From the NCBI RefSeq assembly GCF_001517835.1, contig NZ_LOQG01000002.1, positions 1 to 33,061 on the forward strand: DNA of 33,061 bases, written 5' to 3'. Below are positions 25,934 to 31,909 of the stretch, piece after piece (the stretch's first letter is position 1; every line of letters begins with the position of its first letter). This stretch comes from Caviibacter abscessus (GTDB taxonomy: Bacteria; Fusobacteriota; Fusobacteriia; Fusobacteriales; Leptotrichiaceae). Made by a program: the position numbers and the translations under genes. A model generated the notes under the pieces. That model did no database searches, was not told where the DNA came from, and saw only the letters and a program-made list of their open reading frames with translations.

Positions 25934-26016
25934 ACAAGAATATCTTGTTAAACATAAAAAAATTTGAATGACATAAATGACATATTAAAAGAGAGATTGC
26001 AGTCTCTCCTTTTTTT
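25934..26016 (+). ncRNA. Candidate antitoxin small RNA (about 80 nt)
   Basis: It follows a clear promoter and ends at a strong terminator. A 5' hairpin (ACAAGA, ATA loop, TCTTGT; 25934-25948) is followed by an unstructured A-rich linker containing ATTTGAATGACATAA (25962-25976). These 15 bases are the exact reverse complement of 26063-26077, which covers the start codon and first codons of the downstream peptide gene. A second ATGACATA lies just after it. The 3' hairpin GAGAGA-N6-TCTCTC (25991-26008) with a T-run ends the RNA. Such an RNA would mask the start codon of the peptide mRNA. No database family recognised. Confidence 0.7.
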
Positions 26017-26022
26017 ATTTTG

Positions 26023-26031
26023 TGGTATAAT
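26023..26031 (+). promoter_or_regulatory. Extended -10 promoter of the toxin-like peptide gene
   Basis: TGGTATAAT fits TGN-TATAAT, an extended -10 that needs no good -35. It begins 7 bp after the T-run of the small RNA terminator. Transcription would start near 26037 and give a 5' leader of about 28 bases. Confidence 0.65.
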
Positions 26032-26064
26032 ACAAGAGTCCATTCCTGAAAGGGGGGTGTAATT

Positions 26065-26136
26065 ATGTCATTCAAATGGATAATTATCATAATTTTAATT
26101 CTGCTTTTATTAGCATTTCCAATAATTTCATATTAA
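26065..26136 (+). CDS. 23-residue hydrophobic peptide, candidate type I toxin
   Basis: ATG at 26065 is preceded by an unusually strong site, AAAGGGGGGTG, about 6 bp away. The peptide begins MSFKW, continues with a run of 14 residues that are almost all Ile/Leu, and ends FPIISY: a single membrane helix with a charged residue only at position 4. The size, composition, strong ribosome site, short mRNA (about 140 nt) with its own terminator and an upstream small RNA complementary to the start codon are the signature of type I toxins (TisB-, Ibs-, TxpA- or Fst-like in style, without visible sequence homology). Toxicity is inferred. Confidence 0.7.
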   Translation: MSFKWIIIIILILLLLAFPIISY

Positions 26137-26152
26137 AATTATAAGCAAAAAA

Positions 26153-26176
26153 GGGCAGCTGCAACTGTCCTTTTTT
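26153..26176 (+). terminator. Terminator of the toxin-like mRNA
   Basis: GGGCAG-CTGCAA-CTGTCC (one G-T pair) followed by TTTTTT. Confidence 0.8.
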
Positions 26177-26413
26177 GTTAGTTATAAAAATATTATTATA
26201 CATGATTTAAAATTTCTTGTTTGTTTTAAATGCAATTCTAACAAATTGGTAACAGCATACAACCAAAAATATTTAATATCTACAACAAATTTATAATATT
26301 AAAATATGATAATATTTTTTAAAATTACCTAATAAACTGCATTATTTTACAAAATTTAATGAAAAGCTGTACTTTATAAGGATTTTGTAATATACCAAAT
26401 AAATTTTCAAGTC
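26177..26413. other. Gene-free AT-rich stretch
   Basis: No frame with a plausible start and ribosome site. The only notable item is a lone TGGTAAC near 26245, the same heptamer as in the four-repeat array at 22751. Confidence 0.4.
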
Positions 26414-26533
26414 TTAAAGAAATTAGAAAATAAAAAATAATAAAATCAAACAAAATGATAAAAGTCCAGTATTTCTGGACTTTTTCTATATTATCAGTAT
26501 TTTTAATAAAAAAATAACTAAAATACTTCTATT
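26414..26533 (+). repeat. Right copy of the rplS-tail direct repeat (possible attR)
   Basis: It reads as LKEIRK and stop (the rplS end), then the same spacer, the same terminator (26461-26483) and about 50 bp of the same downstream sequence as 22614-22751, but without any rplS body before it. The two copies bracket about 3.7 kb of accessory DNA. Confidence 0.8.
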
Positions 26534-26570
26534 AGCAATTTAAAATTTAACAAAAAATCAAATAAAAGAT

Positions 26571-26821
26571 TTATCTTATTGTTCCATATTGATCTGATTT
26601 TTTGCATGCTGCCATTATAATTTGAATTAAAACAATTAATCCTTCTATACTAAAAATTAAAAATCCTATTCCAATTACTGATAATAAAGAACCTAATATT
26701 GTAAAAATAATAAACAATATCCCTTGTAATGGTTTTCCAGCTATAAAGCTATGAATTCCAAATAAACCTAAAAAAATCCAGCTAAAATATAACCTAATTT
26801 GCTGTATCTTTTTTCTTCCAT
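26571..26821 (-). pseudogene. TM2-domain membrane protein, frameshifted at an A/T tract (possibly phase-variable)
   Basis: With one base added at a T7 run (26770-26776) the minus strand encodes MEEKRYSKLGYILAGFFLGL, FGIHSFIAGKPLQGILFII and a C-terminal helix ending ACKKSDQYGTIR: an 83-residue protein of the TM2 family (GYILAGFFLG-FGIH-FYAGK) with about three membrane segments. As read, the T7 run gives LAGFF and stop. Everything after it is conserved in frame, so the break is recent or reversible. AGGAGAG precedes ATG 26821. TM2 proteins are small membrane proteins of unclear role. Confidence 0.75.
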
Positions 26822-26847
26822 ACTAAATCTCTCCTTTTTTGTTAAAT

Positions 26848-26877
26848 AATATAACCCCCCCCCCCAGAAAAAGTCAA
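26848..26877 (-). promoter_or_regulatory. Promoter with an 11-base poly-G spacer (TM2 gene)
   Basis: On the minus strand TTGACT (26872-26877), then TTTTCT plus eleven G residues (26855-26865), then TATATT/TTATAT (26848-26854): the homopolymer fills most of the -35/-10 spacer, now 17-18 bp. The tract is also flanked by the inverted repeat TATAACCC / GGGTTATA. Length changes in such a tract alter promoter spacing, an established mode of phase variation in other bacteria. Confidence 0.7.
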
Positions 26878-26885
26878 GTGAAAAG

Positions 26886-27078
26886 GGTTATATCATTCAT
26901 TAATTTCTATAAAAAAATATAATTATCGTAGGTATAATACCATATTCTTCATCAAAATTTATTTGTTTAAATTCATCTAAAACAAATTCACCATATCTAA
27001 AATTCTATTTTCAGATTTTTTACTTCTTTTTTATTTTATCTTAAATCTTTACTCAGCTCTCTTTTTTCAATTGACTCT
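26886..27078 (-). other. Short coding remnant and spacer
   Basis: One minus-strand frame without a start codon reads RYGEFVLDEFKQINFDEEYG then IIPTIIIFFYRN and stop (roughly 26905-27005). It looks like the 3' end of a lost gene. No ribosome site or promoter is associated; nothing else is seen in this stretch. Confidence 0.3.
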
Positions 27079-27600
27079 TCATATATTATTATAATCTTCA
27101 AATTCTTCTAATCTGATCATAGCTATGAAGAATGCTCCTACAAGTGTTATTATAATTGTTATAATTTCATTAATTATAGGAAATGTTACTAACGGTACTG
27201 GTGTTAATAAAATATTTTTAAAAACTGAATATTTTTCTAAATTCATTCCATACCCAAAAAATGATAAATTTGACATCGCTAGTCCAAGTGTACATCTAAC
27301 TAAAACTAATGATACTAAATAATTAAATAATGTAGAAAGTAACATAATTTTATTATGCAACAATTTTAAACATTTATAATATATTACTAGAATACTTATA
27401 TTTAAAGTTAATAATATTAAATAAAAACCAATATTTGATAAATATTGAATAGGTAAAATTTTATAAATAGTTCTATAAGATAGTATAAATAAAAAAACAA
27501 AATCTCCCCATTTTATAAATAACTTACCAAAATAAAATTGTAATATAAATCCAAATACTAAAGCATAAATAATTATAAAAAAAAATACAACTATTACCAT
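27079..27600 (-). CDS. Hypothetical multi-pass membrane protein
   Basis: 173 residues with about five hydrophobic helices (VIVVFFFIIIYALVFGFIL, IGFYLILLTLNISILVIYY, NYLVSLVLVRCTLGLAMSN, EIITIIITLVGAFFIAMI among them) and a short acidic tail, RLEEFEDYNNI. AGGAGTG lies 5 bp before ATG. No family recognised. It could belong with the small membrane proteins around it, but nothing in the sequence ties it to a pathway. Confidence 0.6.
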   Translation of the reverse strand: MVIVVFFFIIIYALVFGFILQFYFGKLFIKWGDFVFLFILSYRTIYKILPIQYLSNIGFYLILLTLNISILVIYYKCLKLLHNKIMLLSTLFNYLVSLVLVRCTLGLAMSNLSFFGYGMNLEKYSVFKNILLTPVPLVTFPIINEIITIIITLVGAFFIAMIRLEEFEDYNNI

Positions 27601-27674
27601 TTTTCACTCCTAATTTTCATTTTTATATAATTATAAAATACTCTATAAAAAATTGAACTAGATTAATCTAGCCC

Positions 27675-27833
27675 TTATTTTATGAAATTTTTTAATATTT
27701 TTTGAATTATTGGAATACAAACTCCTATAATAATAATTAAACAATAACCTACAAATAATGATGTTTTTTTAAATAAAATTACAGATAAAATTATTCCAAA
27801 TATAACTACTAAACTTATTACTATATTTTTCAT
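27675..27833 (-). CDS. Small two-helix membrane protein (52 aa)
   Basis: MKNIVISLVVIFGIILSVIL, then FKKTSLFVGYCLIIIIGVCI and PIIQKILKNFIK. Two membrane helices joined by a basic turn, with a basic amphipathic end. Its ATG overlaps the stop codon of the preceding fragment (ATGA), a coupled arrangement that suggests it was the last gene of a small operon. No family recognised. Confidence 0.5.
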   Translation of the reverse strand: MKNIVISLVVIFGIILSVILFKKTSLFVGYCLIIIIGVCIPIIQKILKNFIK

Positions 27834-27901
27834 TTATGTTTTTCACTAACCTCTTCAATTATATAATCAAAAACTCCTGCAACTACTCCTATTATAGTAT
27901 C
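27830..27901 (-). pseudogene. Short 3' coding fragment
   Basis: DTIIGVVAGVFDYIIEEVSE then KHK and a TGA overlapping the start of the 52-residue gene. A stop codon lies immediately upstream of the Asp codon, so only this C-terminal end remains. Confidence 0.35.
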
Positions 27902-27969
27902 TTACCAGTTTGTATAAGATTTTAGTGTTAAAAGAATATTATTCCTTAATAAAATTCCCTAGTTTCCGA

Positions 27970-28068
27970 TCATTGAAGGAATTTTTTGTTTTTCTTAATA
28001 TGTTTCTTATGAAAACCAGAAATAAATAATAATGTTAATAACATTAAATTTTTTTTAGTTTTTAACAT
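27970..28068 (-). pseudogene. Signal-peptide-like gene start, truncated (32 codons)
   Basis: AAGGAA precedes ATG 28068. The frame reads MLKTKKNLMLLTLLFISGFH then KKHIKKNKKFLQ and stop. The N-terminus resembles an export signal, but the frame ends within a hairpin (AAAATTCC/GGAATTTT, about 27949-27987), suggesting a gene truncated by a rearrangement that brought in a terminator. It may instead be a short basic peptide gene. Confidence 0.35.
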
Positions 28069-28069
28069 A

Positions 28070-28547
28070 ATATTTTTTCCTTAAAGAATTTATTAAAGTA
28101 ATATTATAGCTTTATTTTTTATAAAGTCAATAACATTAAAATTAAAGATAGTTGGTATTAATAAGTAGAAAACATCATTTTTTCACCGTTTTTTTTATAA
28201 ATCATCATTCTATATAATGTATAGAGTGAAACAATTTTCTACAAATAATAATTATCTTTATATTTTATTTCTAACCATGAATCAAAAAAAATGATTTAAG
28301 TCCACTATTTATTAGTTTTTTGTATATAAAAATCTTCAGTGATAACAAATATAGAGTGACTAAAATAATATATATATACTCTATAATTTTTTAAATATTA
28401 TTGCTTTTCAAATTTACTATTTCATTTTATAAACCACCTAAACTTTTTATCAAAGGTTTAAAAAATACATGTGGCATAAAATCTAATTATTTGGACTTAC
28501 AACAAATATAATTGAAAATTAATTATTGATTTTTTTTCGTATTCACG
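28070..28547. other. Gene-poor stretch with repeat fragments
   Basis: No intact gene. At 28206-28228 lies a 23-bp sequence that is the reverse complement, with one mismatch, of 23166-23188 upstream of the small membrane protein gene; it contains CTATATAATGTATAG, promoter-like and nearly palindromic. At 28235-28280 lies a diverged copy of the 3' end of that same gene (WLEIKYKDN-Y and stop). A shorter copy of the motif is at 25087-25100. Confidence 0.5.
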
Positions 28548-28576
28548 TTGACATTTAACATGCCATATCATAAAAT
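28548..28576 (+). promoter_or_regulatory. Promoter of the outer-membrane protein gene at 28.6 kb
   Basis: TTGACA (28548-28553), 17-bp spacer and TAAAAT (28571-28576), about 38 bp before the chosen start codon. Confidence 0.75.
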
Positions 28577-28613
28577 TTTTGATGAAAAAATAGAAAATAG
28601 GAGGATATATTTT

Positions 28614-29249
28614 ATGAGAAAATTATCAATTTTAGTAATGTTTTTTGCAATATTTAATTCTTTCGCTTTTCAAACAGAAATTGTTTTAAAAGCCGGTATT
28701 GATATTTTTAGAGAAGATTTTTTAAAGACATCTAACAATCACAATGGTATATCTTCTGGAGGATTTGTAGTTGGTGCAGAAGTTTTACCAATAAGTTTAC
28801 TAGATGATGCCATTAGAATAGGTTTGGGATCAGAATACAACTTTGGGTACACAGATTATGCTTTTAAGAAACATGGAGATGGTAATGGTAAAGAAATGTT
28901 TGTACCTGTATATTTAACGTTAAAAGCTTCATTTAGACCTGGAGACAAAACAAAATCAGTGTATGGATTCACAAGATTAGGTTATGGATATGGTAATGAA
29001 ATACAGAATGACAATACTTTTAAAAATCATACACATGGTCTTTATTTTGGAGCAGGAGCAGGTTTTGAAGTTTATAAATTCATATCTGAAATAGTTATTG
29101 GTGGTAAATATGCCCCTAAAACTAATAATAGTTCTAATAATGGACATGAACTAACATCAAAAGTAGGTTTGAGATTAGGATATATAATAGGTGGAGATTT
29201 TGTAGAAGAAATCAAGCCTCAAATTTCGTATAAAGAAAATAAAAATTAA
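28614..29249 (+). CDS. Outer-membrane beta-barrel-like protein
   Basis: 211 residues. A signal peptide (MRKLSILVMFFAIFNSFAF) precedes QTEIVLKAGIDIFREDFLK and then strand-like segments: FVVGAEVLPI, IRIGLGSEYNFGYTDY, MFVPVYLTLKASFRPG, YGFTRLGYGYG, GLYFGAGAGFEVYKFISEIV and TSKVGLRLGYIIGG. The alternation of Gly and aromatic residues fits a small eight-stranded barrel. It does not end in Phe; a polar tail follows the last strand. I chose ATG 28614 because AGGAGG lies 9 bp upstream; an earlier in-frame ATG lies inside the promoter. Family unknown. Confidence 0.75.
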   Translation: MRKLSILVMFFAIFNSFAFQTEIVLKAGIDIFREDFLKTSNNHNGISSGGFVVGAEVLPISLLDDAIRIGLGSEYNFGYTDYAFKKHGDGNGKEMFVPVYLTLKASFRPGDKTKSVYGFTRLGYGYGNEIQNDNTFKNHTHGLYFGAGAGFEVYKFISEIVIGGKYAPKTNNSSNNGHELTSKVGLRLGYIIGGDFVEEIKPQISYKENKN

Positions 29250-29261
29250 ATATAAAACAAA

Positions 29262-29289
29262 GGGAAGTTACAAATTTTGCTAACTTCCC
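29262..29289. terminator. Terminator between the outer-membrane gene and metQ
   Basis: GGGAAGTTA and TAACTTCCC form a 9-bp stem with a 10-base loop, followed by AATTTTTT on the plus strand; it lies between convergent genes and can serve both. Confidence 0.8.
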
Positions 29290-29295
29290 AATTTT

Positions 29296-30087
29296 TTAAA
29301 ATGCTGGTACTATTTCTTTGTTGTATTTTTTATTTATATAATTTTTAACCTTTTCAGATTGTAATGCGCTCATTAATTTTTTTATTTTTTCACTATTTTC
29401 TTGACCTTTTAATACTGCCACTATATTTGCATATGGTGAATCTTTACCTTCAACATAAATAGCTTTTTCTTTTTCAATTTTGCTAGCAAGTGCAATATTT
29501 GTATTTATAACTGCAATATCAACTTCAGAAATTCTTGGACCTATTTGTTCAGCATTTAATGTTGTTATTGATAAATTCTTTTTATTTTCTGCTATATCTT
29601 CAACATTTGAATCTAATTTTTTATTATCCTTTAATGTAATAAGACCTGCATTTTCTAATAATATAAGTGCTCTCCCACGGTTTGTAGGATCATTGGGAAT
29701 TAATACTTGTGCTCCTTGAGCTAATTCATCTATACTTTTTAATTTATCAGAATATATTTTTAACGGTTCCAAATGTATAGCTCCTGCACTTACAAGATCA
29801 ATGTTATTTTCTTTTCCAAAAGATTCCATATAAGGTACATGTTGAAAAAAATTAGCATCTAAACTTTTTTCTTTTAATGCTAAATTAGGTTGTACATAAT
29901 CATTAAATTCAACTATTTCTAAATTAATTCCTTGAGCTTTCAAATCATCTTTTACAAGTTCTACCAATTCTTTATGAGGAACCGGTGATACACCAATAAC
30001 TAATTTGTTTTCAGAATTTTTAGCACCACACGATACTAAAATAACAGTAGCAAAAAATGTTAATAAACCCTTAAAAATTTTTTTCAT
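29296..30087 (-). CDS. metQ: Methionine ABC transporter substrate-binding lipoprotein
   Basis: 263 residues. The lipoprotein signal MKKIFKGLLTFFATVILVSC is followed by the MetQ/NlpA fold: LVIGVSPVPHKELVELVKDD, IVEFNDYVQPNLALKEKSLD, ANFFQHVPYM, IPNDPTNRGRALILLENAGL and VDIAVINTNIAL. These blocks line the methionine pocket. It captures L- or D-methionine for MetNI. Last gene of metN-metI-metQ, 1 bp after metI. Confidence 0.96.
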   Translation of the reverse strand: MKKIFKGLLTFFATVILVSCGAKNSENKLVIGVSPVPHKELVELVKDDLKAQGINLEIVEFNDYVQPNLALKEKSLDANFFQHVPYMESFGKENNIDLVSAGAIHLEPLKIYSDKLKSIDELAQGAQVLIPNDPTNRGRALILLENAGLITLKDNKKLDSNVEDIAENKKNLSITTLNAEQIGPRISEVDIAVINTNIALASKIEKEKAIYVEGKDSPYANIVAVLKGQENSEKIKKLMSALQSEKVKNYINKKYNKEIVPAF

Positions 30088-30088
30088 A

Positions 30089-30730
30089 TTATTTACCTCT
30101 CTTATTTTTAATATTTTTTACGATTTTAGAACCTGAAAATTGTATAATCTGTACTAATATTATAATTATTAATGTTGATTTATACATTATCTCTTTATTT
30201 CCTCTTTGATAACCTTCAATAATTGCAAGATTTCCAAGACCTCCTCCTCCAATAACACCTGCTATTGCTGTATATGCAATAAGTGAAATTAAAGTTAAAG
30301 TAAGACCATTTATAATACTTGGCATAGCTTCAGGAATTAATATTTTAAATACAATATCTTTTGGAGTTGCACCAATAGAAATACCCATTTCAATAAGACC
30401 ATTATCTACTTCATTTAAAGAACTTTCAATTATTCTTGCTATAAAAGGAGCTGTTGCTATTGATAATGGGATTATAAATGCAGTTGTACCATATGATTTA
30501 CCTACAATTAATCTTGATAGTGGTATAAGTAAAACTATTAGAATTATAAATGGAATAGATCTGGTTAAATTAATAATTAATATGTCTATTATTTTATAAT
30601 ACACCTTATTTTCCTTAAGACCATGTTTTTTTGTTAAAACTAAAGATATTCCTATAGGTATACCTATAATGCTTGCAAAAAACATTGATACAAACATCAT
30701 ATACAATGTTTCAAATAAAGATTTAACCAT
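30089..30730 (-). CDS. metI: Methionine ABC transporter permease
   Basis: 213 residues and five membrane helices. LFETLYMMFVSMFFASIIGI, IINLTRSIPFIILIVLLIPL and the coupling EAA-type loop LNEVDNGLIEMGISIGATPK with ILIPEAMPSIINGLTL identify MetI. GGGGLGNLAI is the usual late motif. It overlaps metN by 8 bp. Confidence 0.96.
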   Translation of the reverse strand: MVKSLFETLYMMFVSMFFASIIGIPIGISLVLTKKHGLKENKVYYKIIDILIINLTRSIPFIILIVLLIPLSRLIVGKSYGTTAFIIPLSIATAPFIARIIESSLNEVDNGLIEMGISIGATPKDIVFKILIPEAMPSIINGLTLTLISLIAYTAIAGVIGGGGLGNLAIIEGYQRGNKEIMYKSTLIIIILVQIIQFSGSKIVKNIKNKRGK

Positions 30731-31682
30731 ATAAAACCTCCACTTCTATCATATTTTGTTTAAACCATGATACAATTTCATCAGTATTTTCTGCTTCAAA
30801 TTGAACTTTTAAATAACCTACTTTTTCACCTTTAGATAAAGTGTAAATATTTCCACCAAGTATATTAATATTTATTCCAAAAAGCTTAGATGCTTCTGTT
30901 ATATATGACTTATTAGCATCTGTTCCTAAAAAATGTAATATCCAAGTTTTTTGTATATCATTTTCCTCAGTTAATGAACCTATTAAACTTCTTGTAAATT
31001 CATGCTTTGGCTTTAAAAATATATCTTTTGTTTCTCCGCTTTCTATAATTTCACCATTTTTTAAAACGGCAATTTTATCACACATTTTCTTTATAACTTC
31101 CATTTGATGTGTTATTAAAATTATAGTAATGCCTAATTCCTTATTTATTTTTTTTAATAAATCCAAAATATTTGAAGCAATTATAGGGTCAAGAGATGAT
31201 GTAGACTCATCTGATAAAATTATAGATGGATTGGTAATTAACGCTCTTGCAATTGCAACTCTTTGCTTTTGACCACCACTTAATTTATTTATATAACTAT
31301 CTTTTTTATCATATAGTTCAACTAATTTTAAAACTTCCTCCACTTTTTTATAATCTACTTCCCTGGAAAGTTCTAAAGGTAATAAAACATTTTGCATAAC
31401 TGTTCTTGAAGATAATAAATTAAAGTGTTGAAATATCATTGATGTTTTTTTTCTGTAATTTATAATCTCAGCATTACTAAATTTTAATATATCTTGACCA
31501 TTTACTAAGATTTTACCACTGTCAGGAATTTCAAGTCTATTAATCATTCTAATTAAAGTAGATTTCCCTGCACCAGATAATCCAACTATACCAAAAATTT
31601 CACCTTTTTTTATGTGTAAATTGATATCTTTTAGTACTTCTTTATTTTCATATGATTTTTTTAAGTTTAATATTTCTATCAT
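30723..31682 (-). CDS. metN: Methionine ABC transporter ATPase
   Basis: 319 residues. Walker A GLSGAGKST near 34-42, signature LSGGQKQRVAIARAL near 138-152, Walker B IILSDESTSSLDP (Ser in place of the more common Ala before DE), and switch His in LITHQMEVIK. The last about 75 residues (LHFLGTDANKSYITEASKLF, then NILGGNIYTLSKGEKVGYLK) are the NIL domain that binds methionine and shuts the transporter when cytoplasmic methionine is high. AAAGGA precedes ATG. First structural gene of the operon, behind the attenuator. Confidence 0.96.
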   Translation of the reverse strand: MIEILNLKKSYENKEVLKDINLHIKKGEIFGIVGLSGAGKSTLIRMINRLEIPDSGKILVNGQDILKFSNAEIINYRKKTSMIFQHFNLLSSRTVMQNVLLPLELSREVDYKKVEEVLKLVELYDKKDSYINKLSGGQKQRVAIARALITNPSIILSDESTSSLDPIIASNILDLLKKINKELGITIILITHQMEVIKKMCDKIAVLKNGEIIESGETKDIFLKPKHEFTRSLIGSLTEENDIQKTWILHFLGTDANKSYITEASKLFGININILGGNIYTLSKGEKVGYLKVQFEAENTDEIVSWFKQNMIEVEVLYG

Positions 31683-31706
31683 AAAAAATCCTTTCTATAA
31701 ATAAAA

Positions 31707-31727
31707 ATCAGGCTATGTGTGCCTGAT
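31707..31727 (-). terminator. Attenuator terminator upstream of metN
   Basis: ATCAGGC-ACACATA-GCCTGAT followed by TTTT, 25 bp before the metN start codon. Its 5' arm and loop also contain GGCACAC, which can instead pair with GTGTGCC at 31749-31755. Confidence 0.85.
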
Positions 31728-31796
31728 TGTTTTTTATACAATTACAATGGCACACGCAAATTAGCTCGTACCATCTAGCTTTGATACAAGCTTCAT

Positions 31797-31832
31797 TTAC
31801 ATATGCATCATTAGTGTAATTGCAAATTTCAT
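31797..31832 (-). CDS. Methionine leader peptide (11 aa)
   Basis: ATG at 31832 with GAGG 7 bp upstream encodes MKFAITLMMHM and TAA. Four of the eleven residues are Met, three of them in the last four codons (ATG ATG CAT ATG), just before segment 1 of the attenuator. This is the layout of amino-acid biosynthetic leader peptides such as trpL and hisL, here for methionine. The peptide itself would have no function beyond reporting Met-tRNA supply. Confidence 0.75.
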   Translation of the reverse strand: MKFAITLMMHM

Positions 31833-31863
31833 ATTAATACCTCGTTTTTATTTCAATTAATTC

Positions 31864-31892
31864 ATTTTACAGTATAATAAAATTTTTTTCAA
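31864..31892 (-). promoter_or_regulatory. Promoter of the metNIQ leader
   Basis: Minus-strand TTGAAA (31887-31892), 17-bp spacer and TAAAAT (31864-31869), squeezed between the dinB stop and the leader peptide. Confidence 0.65.
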
Positions 31893-31909
31893 GTAATTTT
31901 AATATAATC

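Larger units (their letters stand above)
31707..31857 (-). promoter_or_regulatory. Leader-peptide attenuator controlling metNIQ
   Basis: The leader from the predicted start near 31857 contains the Met-rich peptide gene (31797-31832) and four RNA segments in order: segment 1 GCTTGTATC (31783-31791), segment 2 GGTACGAGC (31764-31772), segment 3 GCGTGTGCC (31749-31757) and segment 4 GGCACAC (31717-31723). Segments 1:2 pair over 9 bases (two G-T pairs); 2:3 pair as ATGGTACGAGC with GCGTGTGCCAT, 10 of 11; 3:4 pair over 7 bases, extendable by ATTG with CAAT. Segment 4 is part of the terminator. A ribosome at the peptide stop would cover segment 1 and favour 2:3 plus terminator; one stalled at the Met codons would leave 1:2 and 3:4. 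Confidence 0.8.

Noticed and set aside
25887-26090. 67-residue minus-strand frame across the toxin-antitoxin region
   Set aside because: It has no ribosome site and runs antisense through the small RNA, the terminator and the peptide start; the plus-strand promoters, terminators and Shine-Dalgarno explain the region better.
31707-31857. SAM riboswitch or T-box upstream of metN
   Set aside because: I find neither the SAM-I core nor the T-box motif (GGGTGG-ACC-CG). The Met-codon peptide and four-segment pairing account for the structure.
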